Assembly (NCBI GenBank): GCA_035609245.1
Contig: CP141202.1
Span: 2,046,001-2,110,000, forward strand
DNA from: Bacteroidales bacterium MB20-C3-3
GTDB taxonomy: Bacteria > Bacteroidota > Bacteroidia > Bacteroidales > UBA932
Length of the DNA stretch: 64,000 bases
Direction of reading: 5' to 3'
How positions within the stretch are numbered: the stretch's first letter is position 1; each line of letters begins with the position of its first letter. Position numbers and translations under genes: made by a program. The notes beneath the pieces are model-generated. The model did no database searches, was not told where the DNA came from, and worked only from the letters and a program-made list of their open reading frames with translations. Shown here in pieces: positions 38,499 through 46,610 of this stretch.

Positions 38499-38873
38499 TT
38501 ATTTAATCTCAACTTCTCCGCCTGCTTCTTCTAACTGAGCTTTTACTTGTTCTGCTTCCGCTTTAGATACTTTCTCCTTAATTGGTTTTGGTGAAGCATC
38601 TACAAGGTCTTTAGCCTCTTTTAGACCAAGTCCGGTAATCTCCTTAACAACTTTCACAATCTGGAGTTTTGCCTGACCAGGTGATTTAAGGATAACATCA
38701 AACTGAGTTTGTTCAGCTACTTCAGCTACTGCTGCTGCTGCCGGACCTGCTACTGCTACTGCTGCTGCTGCCGGCTCAATTCCGTACTCCTCTTTAAGAA
38801 CTTTTGCCAATTCTTGTACATCTTTTACAGAGAGGTTTACTAATTCTTCTGCAAATTTTTTGATATCTGCCAT
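38499..38873 (-). CDS. rplL: 50S ribosomal protein L7/L12
   Basis: The 124-residue stalk protein recruits translation factors. The N-terminal dimerisation helices ([20 protein letters not shown]), the Ala/Val-rich hinge (about 34-52) and the C-terminal factor-binding domain ([20 protein letters not shown], then [18 protein letters not shown]) are all present. It follows rplJ, its anchor on the ribosome, by 37 bp. Confidence 0.99.
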   Translation of the reverse strand: MADIKKFAEELVNLSVKDVQELAKVLKEEYGIEPAAAAVAVAGPAAAAVAEVAEQTQFDVILKSPGQAKLQIVKVVKEITGLGLKEAKDLVDASPKPIKEKVSKAEAEQVKAQLEEAGGEVEIK

Positions 38874-38910
38874 GGTTGTAAATATTTAAATGATTTTTAA
38901 TTTCTTATTG

Positions 38911-39435
38911 TTACTCTTTTTCTGATAGTGTCTTCACGATACCTGCAATTTTACCGCCACCGCTTGATTCAAGGGCAGAAATAACATTGCGGACAGGTGC
39001 CTGTAGAAGACCAATGATGTCTCCGATGAGTTCTTCACGAGACTTGATTGCTACTAATGCATCAAGTTGGTTTTCACCAACATAAGCACATTCCTGTACA
39101 TAAGCTCCTTTAAGAACGGGTTTACCGTGCTTTTTACCAAACTCTTTGATAAGTTTGGCAGGTGTGTTTGCAACCTCTGTAAACATTACCGCAGAAGGAC
39201 CTTCAAGTATAGGGAAGAGCAGCTCAACTTCTTCAATACCTCTTTTTTCAAGAGCTTTGCGAAGCAGGGTGTTCTTTACAACAACCAGTTTGATTTCCTT
39301 TTCGAAGCAAGTACGGCGCAATAGGGCTGTCTTCTCGGCGTTCAGGCCTGAGATGTCTGCCAGGTAGAAATTAGGTGTTTTCTCAAGTTGCGCTGCCAAG
39401 CTTTCAATAATCTGTGTTTTTTCTTCTTTTCTCAT
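38911..39435 (-). CDS. rplJ: 50S ribosomal protein L10
   Basis: The 174-residue base of the ribosomal stalk. It shows the family pattern KTQIIESLAAQLEKTPNFYL at the N-terminus, VVKNTLLRKAL near residue 52 and EGPSAVMFTE near 79. Its C-terminal helix binds L7/L12 dimers. It lies between rplA (12-bp gap) and rplL. In other bacteria L10 with L7/L12 represses its own message; no leader structure was checked here. Confidence 0.98.
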   Translation of the reverse strand: MRKEEKTQIIESLAAQLEKTPNFYLADISGLNAEKTALLRRTCFEKEIKLVVVKNTLLRKALEKRGIEEVELLFPILEGPSAVMFTEVANTPAKLIKEFGKKHGKPVLKGAYVQECAYVGENQLDALVAIKSREELIGDIIGLLQAPVRNVISALESSGGGKIAGIVKTLSEKE

Positions 39436-39447
39436 AAACCAAATTTA

Positions 39448-40149
39448 TTATTCAGCAGCACTAAACGACTTGCTATCGATATTTATTCCGGGACTCATTG
39501 TAGAAGAGATGAATATACTCTTTACATAGGTACCTTTCAGCGCCTGAGGTTTTAGTTTGATAACTGTGTTGATGAATTCAAGTGCATTTTCTGCCAGGTG
39601 ATGAGGATCAAAAGATACCTTACCAACTGAAGCGTGAATAATTCCTTGTTTGTCAACCTTAAAGTCAATCTTACCAGCCTTTACCTCTTTAACAGCCTGT
39701 GCAATATCCATTGTCACAGTACCTGTCTTAGGGTTAGGCATCAAACCACGTGGGCCTAGGATACGACCAATGGCTCCAATCTTGGCCATTACAGATGGTG
39801 TACAGATAATAACATCCACATCAGTCCAGCCGTTCTTGATCTTCTCGATATAGTCGTCTAGTCCAACATGGTCTGCACCAGCTTCCTTTGCTTCGGTCTC
39901 CTTGTCAGGAGTACAAAGTACAAGTACACGAACGGTTTTACCAGTTCCGTGAGGGAGGGAAACCACGCCGCGAACCATTTGATTGGCTTTACGGGGGTCA
40001 ACGCCCAATCTCATTGCAACATCAACAGAGGCGTCAAACTTTGTAAAAGAGATCTCCTTTACAAGATTGCAAGCCTCCAGAAGTTTGTACTGCTTCAATG
40101 GATCGACCTTTGCGTATACTATTTTTTGATTTTTTGTCAGCTTACTCAT
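39448..40149 (-). CDS. rplA: 50S ribosomal protein L1
   Basis: The 233-residue L1 protein forms the mobile stalk at the tRNA exit site. Landmarks are [20 protein letters not shown] near residues 36-55, the [15 protein letters not shown] segment and the highly conserved [19 protein letters not shown] near 131-149. It lies 14 bp after rplK, the usual L11-L1 pairing, where L1 can act as a translational repressor of the two genes. Confidence 0.99.
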   Translation of the reverse strand: MSKLTKNQKIVYAKVDPLKQYKLLEACNLVKEISFTKFDASVDVAMRLGVDPRKANQMVRGVVSLPHGTGKTVRVLVLCTPDKETEAKEAGADHVGLDDYIEKIKNGWTDVDVIICTPSVMAKIGAIGRILGPRGLMPNPKTGTVTMDIAQAVKEVKAGKIDFKVDKQGIIHASVGKVSFDPHHLAENALEFINTVIKLKPQALKGTYVKSIFISSTMSPGINIDSKSFSAAE

Positions 40150-40163
40150 TTTCGCAGAATTTT

Positions 40164-40610
40164 TTAAATTACATCTTCAGGAAATGTGCCAGTAACATTG
40201 ATACCCATACTGCGTGCAGTTCCGGCTACCATTGACATGGCAGACTTCATAGTGAACGCGTTCATATCCGGCATCTTGTCTGTAGCTATCTCACGGATCT
40301 GCTCCCATGTCACTGATCCAACCTTCTTCCTGTTTGGTTCAGCAGAACCAGACTGGATTTTAGCGGCCTCTTTCAACTGAACAGCCACCGGTGGTTGCTT
40401 TACAATAAATGTAAATGACTTATCGCTGAAAACAGTGATAATGACAGGCAGAATTTTACCGGCCTTATCCTGGGTGCGGGCATTAAACTGCTTGCAGAAA
40501 TCCATAATGTTCACCCCTTTGGAACCGAGAGCCGGTCCTACAGGAGGAGAGGGATTAGCTGCACCGCCTTTAATCTGCAATTTAATGAGTGCGGCAACTT
40601 CTTTAGCCAT
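40164..40610 (-). CDS. rplK: 50S ribosomal protein L11
   Basis: The 148-residue L11 protein binds 23S rRNA at the GTPase-associated centre. The N-terminal signature [20 protein letters not shown] and the C-terminal [20 protein letters not shown], which precedes the RSMGINV end motif, are intact. It is methylated in many bacteria; no prmA gene is in this window. It follows nusG by 13 bp. Confidence 0.99.
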   Translation of the reverse strand: MAKEVAALIKLQIKGGAANPSPPVGPALGSKGVNIMDFCKQFNARTQDKAGKILPVIITVFSDKSFTFIVKQPPVAVQLKEAAKIQSGSAEPNRKKVGSVTWEQIREIATDKMPDMNAFTMKSAMSMVAGTARSMGINVTGTFPEDVI

Positions 40611-40623
40611 AATTAATGATTTT

Positions 40624-41178
40624 TTATTCTTTTACTACTTGAACAAAATTTAACTCCAGAAGAGTCTTCCTTCCAAAAATCTTCACCATTACCTTCACCT
40701 TCTTTTTGTCTTCGTCAATCTCTTCAACAGTTCCGTCGAAACCGTTAAATGGACCGTCTACTACTTTTACGGATTCACCAATGATGAATGGAGTGATATT
40801 CTCCTCATCCCTGTCTGCAAGCTCGTCAACCTTACCTAATATACGATTAACCTCAGACTGACGAAGCGGAACAGGGACATTGTCCTTGGATGCCTTGTCT
40901 GTCAGAAAACCTGAAACATGAGGAATGTCGCGGATTATATGCTGAATCTCGGGCGAGAGTATGGCTTCAATAAGTATATATCCCGGGAAAAATATGCGCT
41001 CCATGGATACTTTTTTACCATTTTTCACCTGGTAAATTTTCTCAGTAGGAATAAGAACCTGAAGGATTTTATCCTCAAGCTTCAAACGCTTAATTTCGCT
41101 TTCTATATACTCTTTGGCCTTTTTCTCTTTGCCTCCGGCAGCTCTTACGACATACCAATTTTTGGTAATCTCACTCAT
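40624..41178 (-). CDS. nusG: Transcription termination/antitermination factor NusG
   Basis: NusG binds RNA polymerase and links it to Rho or the ribosome. I use the ATG at 41178 ([19 protein letters not shown]), giving 184 residues with the NGN domain (about 8-115, including FPGYILIEA) and a C-terminal KOW domain ([20 protein letters not shown]). A longer frame opening at 41307 would run over secE in another frame and has no family support. It starts 2 bp after secE ends, so the two are translated as a pair. Confidence 0.98.
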   Translation of the reverse strand: MSEITKNWYVVRAAGGKEKKAKEYIESEIKRLKLEDKILQVLIPTEKIYQVKNGKKVSMERIFFPGYILIEAILSPEIQHIIRDIPHVSGFLTDKASKDNVPVPLRQSEVNRILGKVDELADRDEENITPFIIGESVKVVDGPFNGFDGTVEEIDEDKKKVKVMVKIFGRKTLLELNFVQVVKE

Positions 41179-41180
41179 AA

Positions 41181-41375
41181 TTAGTACAACAGATTGTAAA
41201 TGGTTGTCATAATGTTCCTGAAACCAAAGTCCATAACAAAAATGACCCCGGCAAAGATAAGAGATGCAACCATAACTAATATGGCTGAACTCTGAAGCTG
41301 TTGCCATGATGGCCAGCTAACCTTGTTTACCAGTTCGGTGTACGATTCCTGAAGATACAACTTTATCTTGTTCAT
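41181..41375 (-). CDS. secE: Preprotein translocase subunit SecE
   Basis: A 64-residue single-span membrane protein that stabilises the SecY channel. It has the short amphipathic N-terminal helix with ELVNKVSWPSWQQLQ, the hallmark of SecE, and one transmembrane segment (about residues 31-52). This is the short, one-helix form usual in Bacteroidota. It sits at the head of the secE-nusG-rpl-rpo group, after a terminator-like hairpin behind tRNA-Trp. Confidence 0.97.
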   Translation of the reverse strand: MNKIKLYLQESYTELVNKVSWPSWQQLQSSAILVMVASLIFAGVIFVMDFGFRNIMTTIYNLLY

Positions 41376-41431
41376 CTTTATTTGATTGTCGGTCTAGGCA
41401 GAGGAAGCTTTCTGCTTCGACCGGATTGTTA

Positions 41432-41457
41432 AAAACCGACGCGTAACCATCGGTTTT
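41432..41457 (-). terminator. Terminator-like hairpin behind tRNA-Trp
   Basis: On the minus strand an 8-bp perfect stem (41450-41457 with 41432-41439) and 10-nt loop ends in a run of five T. It begins 2 nt past the tRNA-Trp 3' end and precedes secE, so it could end the tRNA-tuf-tRNA transcript or act as a processing site before the secE message. Confidence 0.6.
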
Positions 41458-41458
41458 G

Positions 41459-41529
41459 CAGGGGCAGAGAGATTCGAACTCCCATCAACGGTTTTGGAGA
41501 CCGCTATTCTACCCTTGAACTATGCCCCT
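41459..41529 (-). tRNA. tRNA-Trp (CCA anticodon)
   Basis: 71 nt on the minus strand. Acceptor AGGGGCA/TGCCCCT, the D-arm, anticodon loop CTCCAAA (anticodon CCA) and T-arm with GTTCGAATC all fold normally; discriminator G. The 3' CCA is not encoded. It lies between tuf and secE, the common Bacteroidales order. Confidence 0.97.
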
Positions 41530-41535
41530 AGATAA

Positions 41536-41564
41536 AGTTAGCCACCTTTGCAGGGTGACTAACT
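41536..41564 (-). terminator. Hairpin between tuf and tRNA-Trp
   Basis: An 11-bp stem (41536-41546 with 41554-41564, one G-U pair) and 7-nt loop lies 15 bp past the tuf stop. Only a short T-run follows, so it may be a weak terminator or a processing/stability element for the tuf message. Confidence 0.55.
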
Positions 41565-41579
41565 CTCTGTAGTTTGAAA

Positions 41580-42767
41580 TTAGTCGATAATCTCTGTAAC
41601 CTGACCTGCACCAACTGTACGGCCACCTTCGCGGATAGCGAAACGAAGACCAATGTTGAGAGCTACAGGGTAGATAAGCTCAACTGTAATTGTCACGTTG
41701 TCACCAGGCATTACCATCTTGGTTCCTTCAGGGAGCATAATCTCACCTGTAATATCCAGTGTACGGATAAAGAACTGAGGACGGTATTTGTCGTGGAATG
41801 GAGTGTGACGGCCACCTTCATCTTTCTTAAGAACATAGATCTCTGCCTTGAACTTCTTATGAGGAGTGATGGTGTTTGGTCTTGCAATAACCTGACCACG
41901 CTTGATCTCTTTTTTGTCGATACCACGGAGCAGAAGACCTACATTATCACCGGCTTCACCTCTGTCAAGTATCTTACGGAACATTTCAACACCTGTAACG
42001 GTTGATTTCTTAGGCTCTTCACCAAGTCCAATGATTTGAACCTCTTCACCGGTTTTGATAACGCCTGTTTCAATACGACCTGTAGCAACTGTACCACGGC
42101 CTGTGATTGAGAATACATCCTCAACCGGCATCAGGAATGGTTTTTCGTTTTCACGAGGAGGGACTGGAACAAAGCTGTCAACTGAAGCCATAAGTTCCAT
42201 TACCTTGTCTTCCCACTGAGGATCTCCGTTAAGAGCACCTAGTGCAGAACCACGGATAACAGGAGCGTTATCGCCGTCAAAATTATAGAAGCTGAGAAGC
42301 TCACGAACCTCCATTTCAACGAGGTCAATCATCTCAGGATCGTCAACAATGTCTACTTTATTAAGGAAAACAACAATTCTAGGTACGTTTACCTGACGAG
42401 CAAGAAGGATGTGCTCACGAGTCTGAGGCATAGGACCGTCAGTTGCAGCAACAACAAGAATTGCACCGTCCATCTGAGCAGCACCTGTTACCATGTTTTT
42501 AACATAGTCAGCGTGACCAGGACAGTCAACGTGAGCATAGTGACGATGCTCAGTCTGATATTCAACGTGTGAAGTGTTGATAGTAATACCACGCTCTTTC
42601 TCTTCAGGAGCGTTGTCAATTGAATCAAATGAGCGAACTTCAGAGAGGCCTTTTCTGGCAAGCACCATGGTGATTGCAGCGGTCAGTGTGGTTTTTCCGT
42701 GGTCAACGTGGCCAATAGTGCCTATATTGACGTGCGGCTTGTCCCTTTTAAAAGTTTCTTTTGCCAT
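41580..42767 (-). CDS. tuf: Elongation factor Tu
   Basis: The 395-residue GTPase that delivers aminoacyl-tRNA to the ribosome. G motifs are intact: [10 protein letters not shown] (P-loop, about 18-27), [12 protein letters not shown] (about 80-92) and NKVD (about 135). Domains 2 and 3 follow with the usual VEMFRK and AGQVTEIID ends. It is the only tuf copy in the window and lies between a four-tRNA cluster and tRNA-Trp, apparently co-transcribed from the promoter at 43196-43226. Confidence 0.99.
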   Translation of the reverse strand: MAKETFKRDKPHVNIGTIGHVDHGKTTLTAAITMVLARKGLSEVRSFDSIDNAPEEKERGITINTSHVEYQTEHRHYAHVDCPGHADYVKNMVTGAAQMDGAILVVAATDGPMPQTREHILLARQVNVPRIVVFLNKVDIVDDPEMIDLVEMEVRELLSFYNFDGDNAPVIRGSALGALNGDPQWEDKVMELMASVDSFVPVPPRENEKPFLMPVEDVFSITGRGTVATGRIETGVIKTGEEVQIIGLGEEPKKSTVTGVEMFRKILDRGEAGDNVGLLLRGIDKKEIKRGQVIARPNTITPHKKFKAEIYVLKKDEGGRHTPFHDKYRPQFFIRTLDITGEIMLPEGTKMVMPGDNVTITVELIYPVALNIGLRFAIREGGRTVGAGQVTEIID

Positions 42768-42810
42768 AATAGTAAAATTAAATATTAATGAATTTATTAC
42801 ACACTTGTAG

Positions 42811-42882
<72 letters not shown>

Positions 42883-42890
42883 TTACTATG

Positions 42891-42963
42891 AGCGGAAGAC
42901 GAGGTTCGAACCCGCGACCCTCAGCTTGGAAGGCTGATGCTCTACCGACTGAGCTACTTCCGC
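42891..42963 (-). tRNA. tRNA-Gly (TCC anticodon)
   Basis: 73 nt on the minus strand. Acceptor GCGGAAG/CTTCCGC, anticodon loop CTTCCAA (TCC), T-arm with GTTCGAACC, discriminator T. All stems pair. CCA is not encoded. It is 8 bp from the tRNA-Thr (GGT) gene. Confidence 0.96.
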
Positions 42964-42976
42964 AAATAAAAAAATG

Positions 42977-43059
42977 TGGGGAGAGCAGGATTCGAACCTA
43001 CGAAGGCGTAAGCCAGCAGATTTACAGTCTGCCCCAGTTGGCCACTTTGGTATCTCCCC
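42977..43059 (-). tRNA. tRNA-Tyr (GTA anticodon)
   Basis: 83 nt on the minus strand, with a long variable arm as expected for tRNA-Tyr in bacteria. Acceptor GGGGAGA/TCTCCCC, anticodon GTA in loop CTGTAAA, discriminator A. CCA is not encoded. Confidence 0.96.
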
Positions 43060-43086
43060 ATAATTACAATCGTTCAAAAAACTTAG

Positions 43087-43160
43087 AGCCGATGGAGGGA
43101 TTCGAACCCCCGACCAGCTGATTACAAATCAGCTGCTCTGGCCAACTGAGCTACATCGGC
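43087..43160 (-). tRNA. tRNA-Thr (TGT anticodon)
   Basis: 74 nt on the minus strand. Acceptor GCCGATG/CATCGGC, anticodon loop TTTGTAA (TGT), T-arm GGGGG-TTCGAAT-CCCTC (one G-U), discriminator T. It is the first tRNA after the promoter at 43196-43226, giving two Thr isoacceptors in the same cluster. Confidence 0.96.
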
Positions 43161-43195
43161 ATTAATTGCTCATTCCCTTTTGATTTTAGGGACTG

Positions 43196-43226
43196 CAAAG
43201 ATATAGGTTTTTGATTAATCTGCAAA
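43196..43226 (-). promoter_or_regulatory. Bacteroidota promoter of the tRNA-tuf cluster (TTTG-N19-TATCTTTG)
   Basis: On the minus strand TTTG (43223-43226) and TATCTTTG (43196-43203) are separated by 19 bp, a full match in both sequence and spacing. The expected start lies about 30 bp before the first tRNA. It is the best promoter seen in the window and would serve the four tRNAs, tuf and, by read-through, tRNA-Trp. Confidence 0.78.
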
Positions 43227-43266
43227 AAAAAATGAAAAATTATTTGAAGCATATATTAAAATAGGT

Positions 43267-44571
43267 CTACAACAAAACAAGTAAGCCAATTCTGTAGGCA
43301 AAAAATGCTGCTATCCAGGCAACAGCAATGGTGCTGAATATTGAAATAACTGCCCATTTCCAGCTCCCGGACTCTTTTCTTATAGTGAAAGCTGTTGCAA
43401 CACAAGGCATGTAGAGGAGTGAAAAAATCATAAAAGAGAGGGCGTTAGCTTTGTTGAATACTTTCTCTTCTCTAATGCGGGACATTAATGATGTATTCAT
43501 TATTTCACTGCCAGATGCATCTTCTTCTGCCTGATACACTACTCCCAGTGTACTTATGATAAACTCTTTTGCTGTAATTCCTGTGACAAGACTTACAGAC
43601 ATCTTCCAGTCAAACCCAAGTGGCTTCATTGTAGGTTCAATTACTCTTCCAAAATGCTCCAGGTAGGAGACTCTCTCAGGATCAGGATTGTTTCTCTCTT
43701 TCAGAGGGAAGTAGTCAAGAGCCCATACAATAATAACTGCAAGCAGAACAACCGTGCTTATCTTCTTTAGATATTCAGATGCTGCGTCCCACATGCTTTT
43801 TACAGATTGTTTAAGTGATGGCTTTCTGTATGAGGGGAGGGGTATTAAGTAGTCTTTAATTCCAAAGTTGAAAAAAATCTTTTTGAAAAGAATAGCCATA
43901 ACTATACCGGTAATAATACCTCCAAAATATAGCAGGCTTAGAACCATAACCTGATTTTCAGGAAAAAATATTCCAGAGAAGAGTAAAAAGGTTGGGATTC
44001 TTGCGCTGCATGGTATATAAGGTATCATTAACATTGTAAGGATGCGGTCTGATTTTCTCTCAATTGTGCGGGTAGCCATAATAGCCGGAACATTGCACCC
44101 GAATCCCATCAGCAGAGGAATAAATGAACTGCCGTGTAGACCAATTTTGTGCATATACTTATCCATTATGGTTGCTGCCCTGGGCAGGTATTCTGTCTCC
44201 TGAAGAAACGAGAGGAAGAAAAAGAGTATTAATATATTTGGCAGAAAGGCGAGAACACTGCCTACGCCCATTATTACTCCCTGACTGAGAAAATCGTTAA
44301 ACCAGCCGGCAGCCATATGGTCGCGGATATATGCGGCTCCCTGATCCATGAGCCACTCTATACCCTGCTGCGGATAGGCTCCCAGTGTAAATGTTGCATA
44401 GAATATGAACCAGATTATAAATATGAATGAGAGCAGGCCCCATACCGGGTGGGTTAAGTATTTGTCAATCTCCTTGCTCCTTTTGTCCTGTTCCGGTTTG
44501 AAGTGCTTATATTTAAGGCCTTTAATAAGATTGCCTTTGATTATAGGTTTTTTATCTGTGTGATGGCTCAT
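43267..44571 (-). CDS. FeoB-type ferrous iron transporter membrane domain, no GTPase domain
   Basis: The 434-residue protein is the membrane part of FeoB. It starts with the stretch that normally follows the G domain (RSKEIDKYLTHPVWGLLSF), then two Gate-type repeats: GFGCNVPAIMATRTIERKSD near 156-175 with PCSARIPTF at 187-195, and later GITAKEFIISTLG and LLYMPCVATAF. These cysteine-containing motifs match FeoB. The roughly 270-residue N-terminal GTPase and any FeoA domain are missing. The start overlaps the end of dxs by 20 bp, which leaves no room for a lost G domain, and the frame is intact. It could move Fe2+ or another ion with a G protein encoded elsewhere, or work without one. Substrate is inferred. 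Confidence 0.85.
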   Translation of the reverse strand: MSHHTDKKPIIKGNLIKGLKYKHFKPEQDKRSKEIDKYLTHPVWGLLSFIFIIWFIFYATFTLGAYPQQGIEWLMDQGAAYIRDHMAAGWFNDFLSQGVIMGVGSVLAFLPNILILFFFLSFLQETEYLPRAATIMDKYMHKIGLHGSSFIPLLMGFGCNVPAIMATRTIERKSDRILTMLMIPYIPCSARIPTFLLFSGIFFPENQVMVLSLLYFGGIITGIVMAILFKKIFFNFGIKDYLIPLPSYRKPSLKQSVKSMWDAASEYLKKISTVVLLAVIIVWALDYFPLKERNNPDPERVSYLEHFGRVIEPTMKPLGFDWKMSVSLVTGITAKEFIISTLGVVYQAEEDASGSEIMNTSLMSRIREEKVFNKANALSFMIFSLLYMPCVATAFTIRKESGSWKWAVISIFSTIAVAWIAAFFAYRIGLLVLL

Positions 44572-46423
44572 TCAAGATTGATTTTAAAATACCCTCCTTG
44601 TCATACCCGCACTCGGCCTTTAACTGTGGTATTGTCCCCTGCTCTATAAACTGATCGGGAATTCCGAGACCCTCAACCTTTACATTAAGTGATCTGGATG
44701 CTACAAATTCAGAAATTGCTGAGTACAAACCTCCAAGTATGGTTCCGTCCTCTACGGTAATGATTCTTTTGCATTTTGTTGCTGCTTTTAAAACAGCATC
44801 CTCGTCAAAAGGTTTAAGAAATCTTAGGTCAATATGCATCGGATTTACCCCTCTCTTCTTAGCCTCCTCAACGGCTCCGGCTGCTGCATTGCCTGTTGTG
44901 CCGATTGTAATGACCGCAATCTCCTCACCATCATTAAGCAATCTTGATGTGCCGGGAACAATCTCTTCAAAAGGCATGTTTTTCCATGGAACTCCCTCTC
45001 CGTTCCCTCTGGGATATCTGATTGTTGACATCCCCCAGGATGGGAGCTGTGCCGAATAGAGCATGTTCCTAAGCTCGGCCTCATTCATTGGTGCAGCTAT
45101 TGTCATACCGGGGATACATCTCATATATGAGAGATCATATGCTCCGTGGTGAGTTGCACCATCCTCTCCTACAAGCCCTCCTCTGTCAAGGCAAAAGACA
45201 ACCTTTAAATTTTGTGTGGCCACATCATGGATGACGCTGTCAAAAGCCCTTTGCATAAAGCTGGAGTATATATTGCAGTAGGGCAGGAGCCCTTTGGCAG
45301 CCATTCCTGCAGAGAATGTAACAGCATGCTGTTCTGCAATTCCTACATCAAATGACCTCTCCGGAATCTCCTTCATTACAATATTCATTGAGCATCCGGA
45401 AGGCATTGCGGGTGTTACTCCCACTATCCTTGTGTTGATTTTTGCAAGTTCCAGAAGAGTCTCTCCAAAAACATCCTGGTACCTGTCTGCAACGGCAGAC
45501 CCGTTTGTCTTTCTGAGTCCAGTGTTTTTATCAAAATTACCGGGTGAGTGCCATACCACCTGATCATCCTCTGCAGGTTTGTAGCCCTTTCCTTTCTTTG
45601 TTACAATGTGAAGTAATTTAGGGCCGTCAATGTTTTTGAGCTGAGCAATTGTTGTCATAAGTTGCTCAATGTTATGACCATCTATTACACCAAAATATCT
45701 GAATCCAAGAGATTCAAATACGGAGCCGGATTTGAAAAATGCAGCCTTTGTGCTGAAAAGAAATTTTCCGGCAAGATCTCTTAGTTTTTCTGAACCGAGA
45801 TATTTCCAGACTCTCTTTTTTGTTTTATTGTAAAAGTGGGAAGTTGTAAACTTGATCAGATAGTTGTGCATTGCCCCAACATTGGGATCAATGGATATTT
45901 GATTGTCGTTTAGTATTACAAGAATATTGTTTTTGTTGGCACCTGCATTGTTTAGCCCTTCATAGGCAAGACCTCCTGTTAGTGCGCCATCGCCAATTAC
46001 TGCAACAACTTGTTCATCGCTTCCCTCAAGTGAGGCTGCAACAGCCATACCCAAAGCTGCAGATATTGAGGTTGACGAGTGGCCAACACCAAATGCATCA
46101 TAAGGAGACTCGCTGATTTTTGGGAAGCCGCTTATCCCTTTGTATTTTCTGTTATTGATAAATGCCTCCCTTCTTCCTGTTAAAATTTTATGTGTGTAGG
46201 CCTGATGTCCTACATCCCAAATAATTTTGTCCTTAGGTGCTTTATAAAGATAGTGCAGCACAACTGTAAGCTCAACTGTTCCAAGACTCGCCCCAATATG
46301 CCCGGGATTCTCGGCACAAGATGAGATTATGAACTCTCTGATCTCCGAGCAGAGTTCTGGCAACTGATCCGGAGAGAGCCTCTTTAAATCTGAAGGTGAA
46401 TCTATCTTGTTGAGATATTTCAT
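44552..46423 (-). CDS. dxs: 1-Deoxy-D-xylulose-5-phosphate synthase
   Basis: DXS condenses pyruvate and glyceraldehyde 3-phosphate, using ThDP, to start the non-mevalonate isoprenoid route; its product also feeds PdxJ. I use the ATG at 46423 (MKYLNKIDSPSDLKRLS), which gives 623 residues, matches family starts and has GGAG 9 nt upstream; ATGs at 46438 and 46546 are less likely. Motifs: GHIGASLGTVELTVVLHY, GDGALTGGLAYEGLNNAG (ThDP/Mg), the catalytic-region DRGGLVGEDGATHHG and the C-terminal transketolase domain. It overlaps the FeoB-like gene by 20 bp. Confidence 0.97.
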   Translation of the reverse strand: MKYLNKIDSPSDLKRLSPDQLPELCSEIREFIISSCAENPGHIGASLGTVELTVVLHYLYKAPKDKIIWDVGHQAYTHKILTGRREAFINNRKYKGISGFPKISESPYDAFGVGHSSTSISAALGMAVAASLEGSDEQVVAVIGDGALTGGLAYEGLNNAGANKNNILVILNDNQISIDPNVGAMHNYLIKFTTSHFYNKTKKRVWKYLGSEKLRDLAGKFLFSTKAAFFKSGSVFESLGFRYFGVIDGHNIEQLMTTIAQLKNIDGPKLLHIVTKKGKGYKPAEDDQVVWHSPGNFDKNTGLRKTNGSAVADRYQDVFGETLLELAKINTRIVGVTPAMPSGCSMNIVMKEIPERSFDVGIAEQHAVTFSAGMAAKGLLPYCNIYSSFMQRAFDSVIHDVATQNLKVVFCLDRGGLVGEDGATHHGAYDLSYMRCIPGMTIAAPMNEAELRNMLYSAQLPSWGMSTIRYPRGNGEGVPWKNMPFEEIVPGTSRLLNDGEEIAVITIGTTGNAAAGAVEEAKKRGVNPMHIDLRFLKPFDEDAVLKAATKCKRIITVEDGTILGGLYSAISEFVASRSLNVKVEGLGIPDQFIEQGTIPQLKAECGYDKEGILKSILNEPSHR

Positions 46424-46610
46424 ATCGTTTAGCTCCATACATTCTATTAACAACCAACCCCCCTGTTTGTTGGAAGGGTTGCTATGAAAAACACGGCAAG
46501 TTACAACATATTTCCCATATGATAGCCGGGAAACTTTATTTTGCAAATAGGATAAAAAATCATAGTTTAGCTAATCCTTAATTAATCTAACTTATCTAAA
46601 ATATTTAACT

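Noticed and set aside
41179-41307. Longer nusG start at 41307
   Set aside because: It would overlap secE in another frame and add 43 residues unknown in NusG.
43267-44571. The FeoB-like gene as a pseudogene fragment
   Set aside because: The frame is open, both gate motifs and the full set of membrane helices are intact, and the start is coupled to dxs. Loss of only the G domain looks stable rather than decayed, though a recent deletion cannot be ruled out.
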